From Leguminivora glycinivorella (Eukaryota; Arthropoda; Insecta; Lepidoptera; Tortricidae), in assembly GCF_023078275.1 (NCBI RefSeq), contig NC_062990.1:3737501-3801500 (forward strand): a DNA stretch of 64,000 nucleotides. Direction: 5' to 3'. Position 1 is the stretch's first letter, and every line of letters starts with the position of its first letter. The translations under genes were made by a program, and so were the position numbers. This document shows, piece by piece, positions 19,275 to 29,777 of the stretch. Under the pieces are notes generated by a model. The model ran no database searches. It was given only the letters and a program-made list of their open reading frames with translations, and had not been told where the DNA came from.

Positions 19275-19957
19275 TCGGTATGTAACGATCTGATATTACC
19301 ACGTTGTCAAACTGCTGCGTTTCGAGGTAGTTTCAAATATACTGCAACTAAATGTTGGAACAATATACCTCCACCTCTCAAAAACTTAAATATAATTACC
19401 AGTTTTAAATTAAGGGTAAAAAAACATCTTTTAAGTATTCAAAACATGCTACCTCCTGGTACTAGAGCCACACCGACATATTTATAACAATATTTATATT
19501 GATTGTATCTTAAAATTAATATTAAATTATTATAATATGTTTTTGCCATTTTATAAATATTTCTCTTTTTATATTTATTTCCTACTCGTACTCCGATCTT
19601 GTGACTATATATATTATATTATTGCGAACACTACTCCAAAATGCCATTCTACCATTTCTTTATTTCAGCACAATTTTCAAGCCAATCGGTTTTCGACTAA
19701 CAGCTGTAAGGTGACAATATATCAAGGGTCTGCCTGAAAACCAGCGTTGTAGTTAGCATGCTGCAACATTATGCTGAGGCAAGCTCCTATTTAACCCACA
19801 TGAATATTTTAATCTCACCTGTATAACTCATTTTCTTAGATGCTTAGTCTAGATTTAAGTTTTTTTACTTTATCAAATCCTAATGTAACACTTCATTGTT
19901 TGTAACATTTTCATGTGATGTTGAATAAAAATTTTCTATGTCTATGTCTATGTCTAT
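19275..19957 (+). mobile_element. CR1/jockey-like LINE 3' end
   Basis: Last 68 codons of an ORF2 (19284-19487) plus about 470 bp of 3' UTR ending AATAAAAATTTTC and a TCTATG hexamer repeat (19936-19957). 5'-truncated. Confidence 0.7.
19284..19487 (+). pseudogene. LINE ORF2 C-terminus (68 codons)
   Basis: Reads NDLILPRCQTAAFRGSFKYT then TKCWNNIPPPLKNLN and FKLRVKKHLLS before the TAA at 19485. The R-G-x-F-x-Y...W-N-x-[IL]-P...F-K-x-x-[LV]-K-x-H-L pattern is the common C-terminal signature of CR1/jockey-group LINE polymerases. Catalytic domains are absent. The frame is open with no internal stop; the upstream part is lost or unrecognisable before 19275. Confidence 0.7.
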
Positions 19958-20100
19958 CATTCGTGCGAACCTTCTCTTACTTGATAACTTAATTACCTTC
20001 TCCCACATACGTACTGACTTAGATGTTTTTATAATAAAATATTTGACTGTGTTTATCATACTGATTTAAACCTTCACGATTATTACACATCATTATTTTT

Positions 20101-20520
20101 AAAATCGGGACGCCATTTCTACAGTAGAAAAGTGCGTGAAGCCATTGAAATCAAAAAACATCGCAATTTCAATCGGGACGAAGGATTTAGGATCTCATCC
20201 ACATGGAATCCTGTCATTAAGTAATAAGTGTAAGCCGAAAATAATATCGACAGTCGTTAAATCAAATATCGTCAGTGTTGTATGTCGACAGAGTAACATC
20301 CCTAGTGCGCAAACAGTTCAAGTTGATAATCAAAACCAAGTGCGGGTAGTTCGAAAAACTCGCGCGGCTGTCAGAAGGTGTTGATGTCATTTCAAGCCAG
20401 TCTTCTCCGAGACCACGGGGACAACGCCGTCCTTGAAACGTTGGAGGTCAGTTTAATATGTAGTTATACGCGATTAAGTCCCGATTTTAAAAATAATGAT
20501 GTGTTTATCATTTATCTTAG
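20101..20520 (+). mobile_element. Penelope-like element 3' end
   Basis: The end of the GIY-YIG-linked ORF (20132-20224) is followed by about 300 bp ending with CGTCCTTGAAACGTTGGAGG and ATACGCGATTAAGTCCCGAT. The upstream flank (20101-20112) repeats AAAATCGGGACG, close to the end block AAGTCCCGATTTTAAAAATA in inverted form. The pattern suits the 3' region of Penelope-like retroelements, which often carry a hammerhead-type GAAAC core. Confidence 0.65.
20132..20224 (+). pseudogene. Penelope-like ORF C-terminal tail (31 codons)
   Basis: Reads REAIEIKKHRNFNRDEGFRI then SSTWNPVIK and stop. The R-E-A-I-E-I-x-K...N-x-[NR]-[ED]-x-G...W-x-P pattern is the recurrent end of Penelope-like element proteins after the GIY-YIG endonuclease. 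Reverse transcriptase and endonuclease cores are missing, so the copy is dead. Confidence 0.7.
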
Positions 20521-20579
20521 GTATCTTATCTTATCTTCCTCATCGGTGCATGTATAGATACTGAGCGGCATCCATTTTT

Positions 20580-21326
20580 AACCGCCTTCCAAATCTCAAA
20601 GGAAGGGGTTTTCAATTCGTCTGTATTTTTTTTTTTTAATGTTTGTTCCTCGATATCTCCTTCGTTACTGGACCGATTTTGAAATTTTTTTTTTGATTGA
20701 ATGTATATGCATACAGATTGGTCCCATTTTTCTCAGAACCCAGTTCTGGTGGTGGGATCCTGGAGAAATCGAGGGAACTCCTCAAATCTGAAAGGCATAC
20801 ATATGGTGATTTTTGTGTTTTTAAAGGAACAACATGCATTTATGTACGGAACAGTGACATTTGGTGCAGTGAAACTCCTGATGATGGTCAGAATGGAACT
20901 CCTCAAATCTGAACGGCACACTTATAGTGATTTTGGTATTTTTATAAGAACAGCATGCACTTACGTCCAGAACAGTGACATTTGGTGCAGTGGAACTGCT
21001 AATGATGGTCAGAACGGAACTCCTCAAATCTGAACGGCACACTTATAGTGACTTTGGTATTTTTATAAGAACAGCATGCACTCACGTCCAGAACAGTGAA
21101 ATTTGGTGCAGTGGAACTGCTGATGAAGAGTGAGCCGCCCCTGGTTAGAGTTCCGTTCTGATAATCATTCTCATCTGTAGGTACTTCAGAATCATCCAAA
21201 TTTCAAAATTGGTTCAGAAATGACGGAGATATCGAATAACAAACATTAAAAAATATACAGACGAATTGATAACATAATCCAACATTTGAAAGTATTTATC
21301 ACCAGAACCCCAAAGGAAGGCGGTTT
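20580..21326. mobile_element. MITE L with internal minisatellite (about 750 bp)
   Basis: Outer ends AACCGCCTTCC / GGAAGGCGGTT. Inside these, a second inverted block (CAATTCGTCTGTAT...AATGTTTGTT...CGATATCTCC at 20612-20665; its complement at 21208-21273). The centre holds three tandem units of 121 bp. No coding capacity; the overlapping open frames are repeat artefacts. Confidence 0.75.
20774..21127. repeat. 121-bp minisatellite, 3 units, within MITE L
   Basis: Units start GGAACTCCTCAAATCTGA at 20774, 20895 and 21016. The first unit is the most diverged, the last two nearly identical. Confidence 0.85.
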
Positions 21327-21611
21327 TTTTTTCTTAAAAATTATGGTTTAAGTTTTAAGGTTACACCATGACCAAACCGACGATTTTTATTTTTTATTGG
21401 TATGATTTGTAGGTGACAAATGATACTAAATTGGCTTCATTTTTAAATCAAGATATACGTTCGAAAAGGCTCTGGTTCGGATTATTCAAAGCAAAAGTTC
21501 CAATGTATCGCCGAACAAACTGCAGTGTGGAACAAGTTTCTAATCTAGACAAGTAGTTTCATTTGCAATATGGCGGCCGCTGTCACACCAACTCGAATTC
21601 ACTCGTGACCA

Positions 21612-21910
21612 AAGACATATATAACTCCGTATAGACTGATAAAGTCTAAGAAAAAAACGTACCTCAGTACCATACAGAAAAAGGTACGGTGGCCTAGATG
21701 GCATTACACCTTTGGGGTAGGCTCAGCTAGATGGCGCTAAATACTAATATTTGACATTTTAAAACATATCAAGCTAAGAATATCCAAATTGTCAAAACTG
21801 AGGTTCAAAAGTTTTAAGCCTGTGTCAAGAGATGGCAGTCTATGCACTGTGATTACACATTTTACTTCAACAGTAATTCTTTATAATACTCGATCCTCTT
21901 TGCTCGTGAC
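21612..21910 (+). repeat. Repeat E, copy 1
   Basis: Begins ATATATAACTCCGTATAGAC, contains CGTACCTCAGTACCATACAG and GATGGCGCTAA, ends near AATACTCGATCCTCTTTG. Other copies 23884-24122 (+) and 61098-61392 (-). Non-coding, about 300 bp. Confidence 0.8.
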
Positions 21911-22087
21911 CGAAGAATTCACGCAACGCTTTTTTGCATACAGACATAAATTCAGTTATGTATTCTTGATGTTTTATGGTGCTCCCAGATTGATATTTTT
22001 GTGTGACAGGGACAACGCCATGTCATTGAAATTTGTCACACAATTAATTTGTAACAGTTAGTGGGAAGCATTGTTATATTGACGTTT

Positions 22088-22433
22088 TTTTTATGGGATA
22101 GGAGGCAAACGAGCAGACAGGTCGCCTGATGGTAAGCGATCACCACCGTCCATGGACACCTGAAACACTAGAGGTGTTGGAGGTGCGTTGCCGGCCTTTA
22201 AGATGGGTGTACGCTCTTTACTTGAAGATTTGAAAGTCGTATCGGTCCGGAAATACCGCAGGCGACAATTCATTCCACAGTTTAGCTGTGCGGGGCAGGA
22301 GGTTTCTGGAGAAACGCACAGTTGAGGACTGCCAGCCATCTAAATGATGGCGATGGAAATGTTGTCGCGTAGGGCGATGGCGGAAAGAAGCGGTAGGGAT
22401 TAATCCGAACAATTCCTCGGAGCACTCCCCGTT
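22088..22433 (-). pseudogene. LINE ORF2 C-terminus and 3' tail, copy 1
   Basis: On the minus strand the frame 22433-22218 reads ECSEELFGLIPTASFRHRPT, then RFSRNLLPRTAKLWNELSPA and FPDRYDFQIFK before a stop. The F-[SL]-P-R-T-x-x-[LE]-W-N...F-x...F-K pattern is the C-terminal signature of jockey/CR1-group LINEs. The 3' part (22088-22217) holds the family tail with GGCAAACGAGCAGACAGGTC on the plus strand. A sister copy lies at 46165-46456. Severely 5'-truncated. Confidence 0.7.
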
Positions 22434-23185
22434 TTACATTAAAGGTGTATCTAAATTGATTTCTTTTGTTTGTCTTGAGAGAGTGATCGTGGTCGTATGA
22501 CAAGTGGCCACGGGACAAGTGACAAGTGCAAAGAAGTCTTCGGTGTGCACTGAAACAGTCTTCCTTCGTATTTTCACCCGGCCCAACAATTCTTATTTAT
22601 TTATTCCACTTTACTGAATTGAACTTCAAATTATTTTTTTCATGCATCATTCAAGCAATTTTAATGAATTATTCGTTCCGGTCTGACAGGCGGTCGCTGA
22701 ACCAGTCGTGCTCAGTTCCTGGGTTATGGCCGTTCTATAATCAACTTCAGGAACACACCCGCACCCAGTGCACGGCACGGCTTATTTCGTAGTTGAGTGT
22801 TACTGTTGCTAAACAAAGCCACAAATCTGGTTATCAATGTTCCAATGTACTAACAACCCACAGAACTATATTTAGATAGAAGAAACAAGTTCATCTATTT
22901 GTATAGGGGCCGAGCGTGTCAAATTTTGTACTGAAGTTGTTTCTTGCCTGTAATTTTAAATATGTCTCAGGCTCTTGATTGTTCATAATTTTTGTGTTGT
23001 TGCAATTGAAAATCACGTAACGAGGCATTTTTTATGTTTTGATTGACTTCAACTTACAAAAATTGACGCCCGAAAGCTGCAAGCTGCGATTAAAGACGGA
23101 CAACTCAGTGGATTTCACTGAGTTCATTTGACACGCTAAGTAGATACGTTTGCTTGATCTATGGTATATATGACATCTGTGTAAC
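22434..23185. other. No gene recognised; repeat-like ends
   Basis: A stretch at 22905-23170 has GCCGAGCGTGTCAAATTTTG and, inverted, TTTGACACGCTAAGTAGATA. Probably a MITE of about 270 bp whose precise ends I cannot set. The rest shows nothing. Confidence 0.4.
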
Positions 23186-23416
23186 AACCTAACCACAAAA
23201 TTAAAATTTTGAATAAGCCCCCGAAATAGTGGACCGATTTTCATGAAACATGGCTACGAACACTCCCGACTAACTCAGCTTTCAAACAAAAAAAAACTGA
23301 ATCTAAATCGGTTCACCCGTTCGGGAGCTACGATGCCACAAACAGACACACACACACAGACAGACATACAGACACGTCAAACTTATAACACCCCTGCGTT
23401 TTTGCGTCAGGGTTTA
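23186..23416 (-). repeat. Repeat D, copy a (minus)
   Basis: Runs from AACCTAACCACAAAATTAAA to GCGTTTTTGCGTCAGGG. Together with copy b it forms an inverted pair around a 65-bp spacer. Confidence 0.85.
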
Positions 23417-23481
23417 AAAAATGTGATGTTGAGTTATGAGTTCCACGTTTGCAAGCTTTGATTCTATATTATATTCATTTT

Positions 23482-23747
23482 ATTAACCCCCGACGCAAAA
23501 ACGACGGGGTGTTATAAGTTTGACGTGTCTGTCTGTCTGTCTGTCTGTCTGTCCGTTTGTCTGTCTGTCTGTGTGTGTGTCTGTCTGTGGCATCGTAGCT
23601 CCCGAACGGATGAACCGATTTAGATTTCGTTTTTTTTGTTTGAAAGCTGAGTTAGTCGGGAGTGTTCTTAGCCATGTTTCATGAAAATCGGTCCACTATG
23701 TCGCGGTCGGGGGTTTTTTCAAAATTTTAATTTTGTGGTTAGGTTAT
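23482..23747 (+). repeat. Repeat D, copy b (plus)
   Basis: Starts TTAACCCCCGACGCAAAAAC, has a long CTGT/CTGTC microsatellite, the block ATCGTAGCTCCCGAACGGAT, and ends TTTTGTGGTTAGGTTA. Non-coding. Confidence 0.9.
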
Positions 23748-23883
23748 GAGGAAATTGCTTTGGAAACATTGCAGCTATATATCATAGTTTGAAAGATAAC
23801 TAGGGAGTGACATGACCTGTATAATTAATTTGCTTAATCTCGTGTTAAAAATATATCTTTTTTTTAAGTTTTTGTAAGTAGCA

Positions 23884-24122
23884 AAGACATATATAACTCC
23901 GTATAGACAGATAAATTCTAAGAAAAAAACGTACCTCAGTACCATACAGAGAAAGGTACGATGGCCTAGATTAATATTTCACATTTTAAAACATATCAAT
24001 ATGGGCCAAATTGTCAAAACGGAGGTTCAAAAGTTTTAAGCCTATGTCAAGAGATGGCAGTCTATGCACTGTGATTATACATTTTACTTCGACAGTAACT
24101 CTATAATACTCGATCCTCTTTG
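23884..24122 (+). repeat. Repeat E, copy 2 (internal deletion)
   Basis: Same start and end as 21612-21910 but missing about 50 bp around the GATGGCGCTAA block. Confidence 0.8.
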
Positions 24123-24628
24123 GTAAGTAGTTACGTAAATAGAAACTCAAATTTTGCACCTTTGTGTTCTTATGTAAATTAGATGTAAGTACTTAGTGGG
24201 CGTCTTATGTCGCCGCCTCAATCCGGGCAGGCTGAAAACCAGCGCTGAAACCCGCAAAGGTGGGGCTCCAGCACATAGCTGAGACTGTCCACTTGTCACG
24301 TAGATTGTAAGGTATTTTTTTCTCATATTGTATAGGTTGCATAATATAATTTTAAGATATAAAGTACTGATTGTAACGACCAATTTTTTTTTTTTAACTT
24401 TGGAAACAAAGAAGCAAACTATTACATCAACAAAAGAGATAATTTAGGTAATACATAGCCAAAACAGTTTCCACTTATAATTAATAACATTTGTGATTGC
24501 TCAGGCAAGACTTAAGTTATTAGGTTACTAACATATGTATTTTTTAACTATATTATTAAAGAATATACAGTATTTTCAAACTATACTGTATATATATTTA
24601 CTATATTTTGAATGATTCACCTTATTCA
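24123..24628. other. No gene; LINE 3' UTR-like words
   Basis: GCAGGCTGAAAACCAGCGCT at about 24226 resembles GTCTGCCTGAAAACCAGCGT in the LINE 3' UTR at about 19727, so a LINE remnant is likely. Nothing else seen. Confidence 0.4.
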
Positions 24629-24735
24629 TAGACGTTATATTGACCGGGATATAGACCGTGATTACCTTTTTGATTTTTTGTCCCTTTCGCATCACACCAA
24701 TACGTTGGAAAGGTAAAACGGTCTATATCGGTCAA
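24629..24735. mobile_element. Repeat M, palindromic copy (107 bp)
   Basis: Left end AGACGTTATATTGACCGGGA pairs with right end TCGGTCAATATAAGTCT; TATAGACCGT / ACGGTCTATA also pair. Looks like a small MITE or a head-to-head pair of 3' ends. Confidence 0.65.
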
Positions 24736-25509
24736 TATAAGTCTAATGTGTATGTATTTATGAATACTACACTATTACACTATACGAATATAAAACAGAA
24801 GCTAATTCTTAGTATGACAACTTAGATATTTTTTAGCATTTGTTGTGACAATAAAGCATTTATTTTTCTATCTAATTGTATTTTTTACAAGTGTCCATGA
24901 GGCCTAAGTAGTTACAAGATATGATACGATAAGTACACTACAATACACTACAATGATTTTAAAACATCCTGAACCACCTCAACGTTTCATTTTACTATCA
25001 TTCAGTAATTAATCCAGAGTCAACCCTTGCTTTGAGAAGGGTTCTGACGCGCGATAAAGTCTCAGGTGACTTGAGGTCAAACCCTCCTGTAGACATTACA
25101 AAAGTTAAGAAAATCTAGTGCTAATTTTTAGACGACATTCTAATGACGGGAAACATTTTTTTAGTTCTTGACACTTAAATAGGAAAAACGGGATACGAAT
25201 GTACCAGAGTCGTTAACTTTTATAATATTGTCTACAGAAGTGACGTTTTTACTAAATCTTTTTACTTAAATTATGGCCTTACAACAGACCATAATACTTC
25301 CATCCCCGTATGGCATAGTACTATGGGGCAACTATGGGTTAAGGACGCTGGTCGTACTAAGCCTAGGAAGATGGTTATTTAAGAAAATAGGAGTGATTTC
25401 GGTGAAATAGTGAGATGGGTTAATCATTACATGTTACTGTTTAATTGTAGGTATTATAGATTCGATTTCGTGGTGCAAATTGAACTTTAAATAATACTTT
25501 ACTTGTTTA
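24736..25509. other. No gene recognised
   Basis: AT-rich. A CAATAAAGCATTTATTTTTC microsatellite-tailed piece near 24850 looks like another LINE 3' end. Confidence 0.4.
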
Positions 25510-25580
25510 CTTTATTTGTTTTGTCTCCACTGTATCTTTTGCTGAGGTGTGCCAATAAAGAGTATTCTATCTATCTACTT
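25510..25580 (+). repeat. LINE 3' tail fragment
   Basis: TCTTTTGCTGAGGTGTGCCA then AATAAAGAGTATTC and ATCTATCTA, as at 5205-5276. Confidence 0.6.
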
Positions 25581-25711
25581 TCGTTTGTTTTACGTTTTAC
25601 AGTATTGAATTCTCATACATCTCGATTGATATTTTTGCGTTTCGGGATACATTGTTATGTGAACGCATTGTATCATAGTTAACATTAAATTTTTAACAAA
25701 TCGTATAAGTA

Positions 25712-25935
25712 ACTAGCGTTTTCCCGCGGCTTCGCCCGAATACTAAAAGTAAAATTATTCATACGTTGAACTTTGGACCCCCCCTCTCAACCCCTTTGGA
25801 TGTGAATTTTGAAAAATCCTTTCTTAGTGCTCCTCTACACCTTATAAGGAGGCTACGTGCCAAATTTGGAATCTCTAGGACCAGCGGTTTCGGATGTGCG
25901 TTGATATGTCAGTCAGTCAGTCGGTTTCTTCTTTT
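25712..25935 (+). repeat. Repeat J copy
   Basis: Starts ACTAGCGTTTTCCCGCGGCT, later CTTATAAGGAGGCTACGTGC and a GTCAGTCAGTC end. Related to 34246-34415 in the first 30 bp. Confidence 0.5.
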
Positions 25936-26263
25936 ATATATTTAGAAGATATCGTCCAAACCTTGACGTCAATTTTTTTTTAGATTCCTCATATCATGGG
26001 CTATCAGAATATCCCCAATGTAAATTGGCCGATTTTTTGTTCTTTTCGTGTTACGTAGCGTATGGCTATTATCTCTCTCTATCGTTTTTACATATTATGA
26101 CGAAGCCAGTTGCGTTGCGTTCGCCAAAGAGCATTGAAATAACTATTTCAGACACACAAATGATTGACAATCTCTCTTGCCAACTTTCACGTCTTAGCCA
26201 ATAGGGATGACGACTACATGAAAAAATGGCATTCTGTTTCGTCAGTTATATCGTCCAAAAATA
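25936..26263. other. No gene recognised
   Basis: Unique sequence leading to the target site of the RTE insertion. Confidence 0.4.
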
Positions 26264-26273
26264 CTGAACACAT

Positions 26274-27350
26274 CTCTCTCTCTCTCTTTAGCCTGATTCT
26301 ACCCTTCGGGTGTAGGCCTCCTTCAACATGCGCCACTCGTCACGGTTTTGTGCGATCTGGAGCCACTTTTTCCCAGCTGTCCTTTTGATATCGTCCGCCC
26401 AGCGCATCTGCGGTCTTTTTTGACGGCGTTCTTCTCCCCATGGTCGCCATTCAAGTAGTCTTTTATTCCAGGAGTCGTTTTTACGTGCTATATGGCCAGC
26501 CCATTCCCACTTCAATGTTGCTACGCGTTTTATCACATCAGTGACTTTGCTCTGTTGTCTCAGCCACCTGTTCGTTTTACGGTCTCTCAATGTGACTCCA
26601 ACCAGTTTTCTTTCTATCGCCCGCTGGGCAACATTTAACTTGTGTAGTATTTCCTTAGTGAAGACCCATGTTTCGGCTCCGTAAGTGAGAACAGGCAGAA
26701 TGCATTGGTCAAATATTCGTGCTTTTTGTTCAGCATTTAGGTTCATTTTGAAGGCGAACTCTAGATTGGAGTAGGCTGCCCAGGCTAGTCGTACACGTCT
26801 GTTGATCTCGTTGGTTTGATTTTGACTTCCAGTTACTATCTCTTGACCCAGATATACATATTTGCTGACGGTCTCGATGGCGATATGAACTCTGATATTC
26901 GCTTTGCCACCTGTATTGGTCATAACTTTTGTCTTGTCTAAATTCATTTCGAGGCCGCACCTGATGGAGGCATCATTGAGTTCTTGGATCATGCATTGTA
27001 GTTCAGCCGGGTCACTTGCAAACAAAACAATATCGTCAGCAAACCGCAAATTATTTAAGCGGTTACCATATATATTTAAACCACGGTTCTCCCAGTTAGT
27101 GCTTCTTAAAATGTCTTCTAACACTAGGGTAAACAATTTTGGTGAAAGGGTATCACCTTGTCTCACGCCCTTCTCGACCTGTACTTGTTCCGTCAGTGGA
27201 GGCAGGTTGACTTTTAAGGTGGCCTTGTTGTACATATTTTGGATTAGAGCAGTGTATCGGTGATCTATACGTGCATTTTGTAGTGATTCTATGACGGACC
27301 ATGTTTCAACACTGTCGAATGCTTTTTTGTAGTCTATAGACTACAAAAAA
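26274..27350 (-). pseudogene. 5'-truncated RTE-clade LINE, open reverse transcriptase frame
   Basis: On the minus strand the frame is open from about 27340 to the stop at 26288. The 315 codons after the first ATG (27235) are preceded by further coding sequence with IDYKKAFDSVETW, motif A of reverse transcriptases. Later come VRQGDTLSPKLFTLVLEDIL (motif B region), RFADDIVLFA (the F-A-D-D catalytic pair, residues about 66-76 after the ATG), LTYGAETWVF and WAGHIARK with RPQMRWADDI (RTE C-terminal blocks). Endonuclease and fingers are missing. The 3' end is a CT/AG microsatellite (26274-26286). A direct repeat CTGAACACAT lies at 26264-26273 and 27351-27360. No stops in 1 kb suggests a young insertion. 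Confidence 0.9.
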
Positions 27351-27360
27351 CTGAACACAT

Positions 27361-27928
27361 ATTTTTCACTATTTCTTATTAATTAAAATATACAAAGACA
27401 TAGAGCATCAAAGTTCCGGAGTGACGTCTATGTACCTAGGCGTGACGTCACGCAAAATTTCAAAGCACTGTACCGTCATTTTTCGTTAACGAGAAAAAAA
27501 TTCCAGTCATAATCTAACTGACGGACTAATTAGTTTTTTTTAGTCGTCTCGCTTATTATATCCGCTCACAGGTTTAAAAAAATCTCTTACAGACTTATTC
27601 ATGTTTTTTTTAAGTCTACCTTTTGACTAAACACTTTTACGTGACAGTATTTAACGGGCATTCTAGTTTACCATTTAATTCTGATCATTGCCGTATCAGA
27701 ACAATCTACACGGCCTCACACAAAGCCGTGAACAAATTGTGTTTTAATTCTTCTGTTCACGAAATACCAAGTTCTTTTCCTAATGCTTACATAGTATTTG
27801 CCTCTATGGGCAATAAGTATTTAGAAATTCATAAAAAGAAAATTAGTAAATAGTTTGCTTCAATATTTAGGAATTCTTAAAAGGTAGAAATTAGGACTAT
27901 ATTAGGGTCCAAAATAATAATAAAAATG
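27361..27928. other. No gene recognised
   Basis: AT-rich; the 76-codon frame from 27623 has no motif I know. Confidence 0.4.
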
Positions 27929-28255
27929 CCCGTGTGATGACATTTCACCACTCCTTTTCCTCCCATGCATGTCTTAGAAATCGACTGTGGGATATCGACA
28001 CTACGTTGAAAAAATCTCGTATCTCACGCTGCTCCTCAAAGTTAAAACGCAGTAAGTCTATATGCATTCCATACATACTTACTACAATTTTCTTTTCATT
28101 GACAGACGAAGATACAAGTTTTTTTCAAAGTAGTGACGATATGTGTGGTAAGTAAGCAAAATTATGACATTGCCGTGACAGATTGCCAGCCTCTCGCCTA
28201 TGCCACAATTGAACTCATAAGTGTTGATTTTTATGATACCCATGAGAAAAAATAC
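27929..28255. repeat. Two SINE A pieces in inverted orientation around a MITE
   Basis: 27929-27990 is the plus-strand head of SINE A (CCCGTGTGATGACATTTCAC). 28155-28255 is a minus-strand piece (CATTGCCGTGACAGATTGCC...CCTATGCCACAATTG). The 152-bp MITE sits between them, so this is not a simple insertion into one SINE. Confidence 0.6.
27991..28142 (-). mobile_element. 148-bp-type MITE, copy 2
   Basis: Inverted copy of 16128-16275, including the CATTGACAGACGAAGATACA block and ends ATATCG...CGATAT. Confidence 0.8.
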
Positions 28256-28261
28256 TAGCTA

Positions 28262-28990
28262 AGCCCTCGGCTATGCTCGCTTTCAATTTCGTAAATTGCG
28301 GAGTGCTCCATACAAATTTCCATCCCCCATTTTAAAGAAGTGGGGGGTTCGAAAGAGACAAAAAGTAAAGTAGCCTTCAACTACCTCCATAAAAAAACAC
28401 GTCATTTGTCGCTCCGTTTTGCCGTGACACATACCCATTTATAAAATCATATACTATATGGATGTTTTTTGTAAGTAGCTACTTGTTTTTACCGCGGTTT
28501 CTCGTACACCCCAGGAAAAAAAAGCACGTCATTCAATTATGAAAAAACTCGCTCGACAGTCGTCTTAACTCCCCTTAATTCCATGAAAAAAGCCCTTTTC
28601 CTTCAATTTATTTAAATTTTTGAACACTCCATACAAATTTCCATCCCCCGTCGAAAGAGACAAAAAGTAGCCTATGTCACTCTCCATGCCTTAAACTACC
28701 TACACTTAAAAAAACACGTCAATTCGTCGCTCCGTTTTGCCGTGAAACATACACACACACACCAATTACCCATTTATAAAAATATATACTACGGATGTTT
28801 TTTGTAAGTATAGCTACTTGTTTTTACCGCGGTTTCTCGTAAACCGGTCGAGAAACGACCGTACACCCCAGGAAAATGAAAGCGCAGCGAAATCACTGTC
28901 ATTACCCAGCAATTATAAAAAATGACTCGCTCGACGGCCCCTTAACAAAAAGTCTTAACTACCCTTAATTCCTCACGAAAAAAGCCCTTT
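28262..28990 (+). repeat. Tandem duplication (about 330-bp units) of Repeat J-type sequence
   Basis: Unit 1 (28298-28610) and unit 2 (28620-28985) share in order: TCCATACAAATTTCCATCCC, TCGCTCCGTTTTGCCGTGA, GGATGTTTTTTGTAAGTA, TTTTTACCGCGGTTTCTCGT, CACCCCAGGAAAA and AAAAAAGCCCTTTTCC. Unit 2 has extra insertions. No coding capacity. Confidence 0.75.
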
Positions 28991-29319
28991 TCCCTCATTT
29001 TTTTAAATTTATGAGGTGAAAAAAAGGGACAATAGAACAAAAACCGTCCATTAGGAAACGTGACGGCGAAGAAGTGAAGTTAAAGGGTTCCGTATTTTAA
29101 TAATCCCCTTGAAGGCCAAAAATAAATTTGGCATAGAGGAGTAAATAACGATGCCCTTTGTGCTTTTTTGTGATAAAAAAAGGTCATTGTGTGTGAAACA
29201 GGAGTTATTCTCTGAAGTACTTAATTTGAAAAAAAAAAAAAGGTAGGCTTCATCAGGGAGACACAGCCGCGATGGATAACGTTAAACGTTGTGTGGACCA
29301 CCGCTGAGGAAGGCAAAAT
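28991..29319. other. No gene recognised
   Basis: AT-rich with poly-A runs; nothing seen. Confidence 0.4.
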
Positions 29320-29570
29320 TATTGTTCTGCGAAGGCCCGGAGGGTCTCTGTCTGCACGCGAGCATGCCGGCCGGATGCAGCCTCGCAGAACAATAATAAA
29401 AGTGGAGTTCTGCTGGGAGCCCGGAGTCCTGACGCCTCGCGTGCGGGCCGGGCCTTCGGTCCTACGCGGAGCTCGGCCTTCGGCCTTCGCTTGGTTTCAA
29501 AGCTCAGCGTTGGGCCTCCGGGCCCTCCGAATCGCTTTTTAGACACTTTTATTATTGTTCTGCGTGAGCA
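29320..29570. mobile_element. GC-rich MITE-like unit
   Basis: A perfect 21-bp inverted repeat, CGCAGAACAATAATAAAAGT(G) at 29384-29404 and its complement at 29544-29564, encloses GC-rich sequence with GCCTTCGG repeats. A third partial copy of the arm (AAAATTATTGTTCTGCGAAG) lies at 29318-29337, so two units may be fused. The open frame on either strand here is a GC artefact. Confidence 0.6.
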
Positions 29571-29777
29571 CTGTCTGTCCGGATAATTGAAGGGATGGAG
29601 AGTGACATAGGCTACTTTTTGTCTCTTTCTTACGCGAGAGAAGCCGCGGGCAAAAGCTAGTGCTATCGATAGTGTAAATGCCCTAGAAAATACCTGTGTG
29701 TATGTAAGTTTTATTTTACCGTTTAGGGGCACTATTCTGTTTGGTAGGCTTAGTAAACACAGGTTGCAAACATTAAA

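Noticed and set aside
29291..29732. GC-rich ORFs on both strands
   Set aside because: GC-rich MITE-like repeat with GCCTTCGG words makes stop-free frames; no domain recognised.
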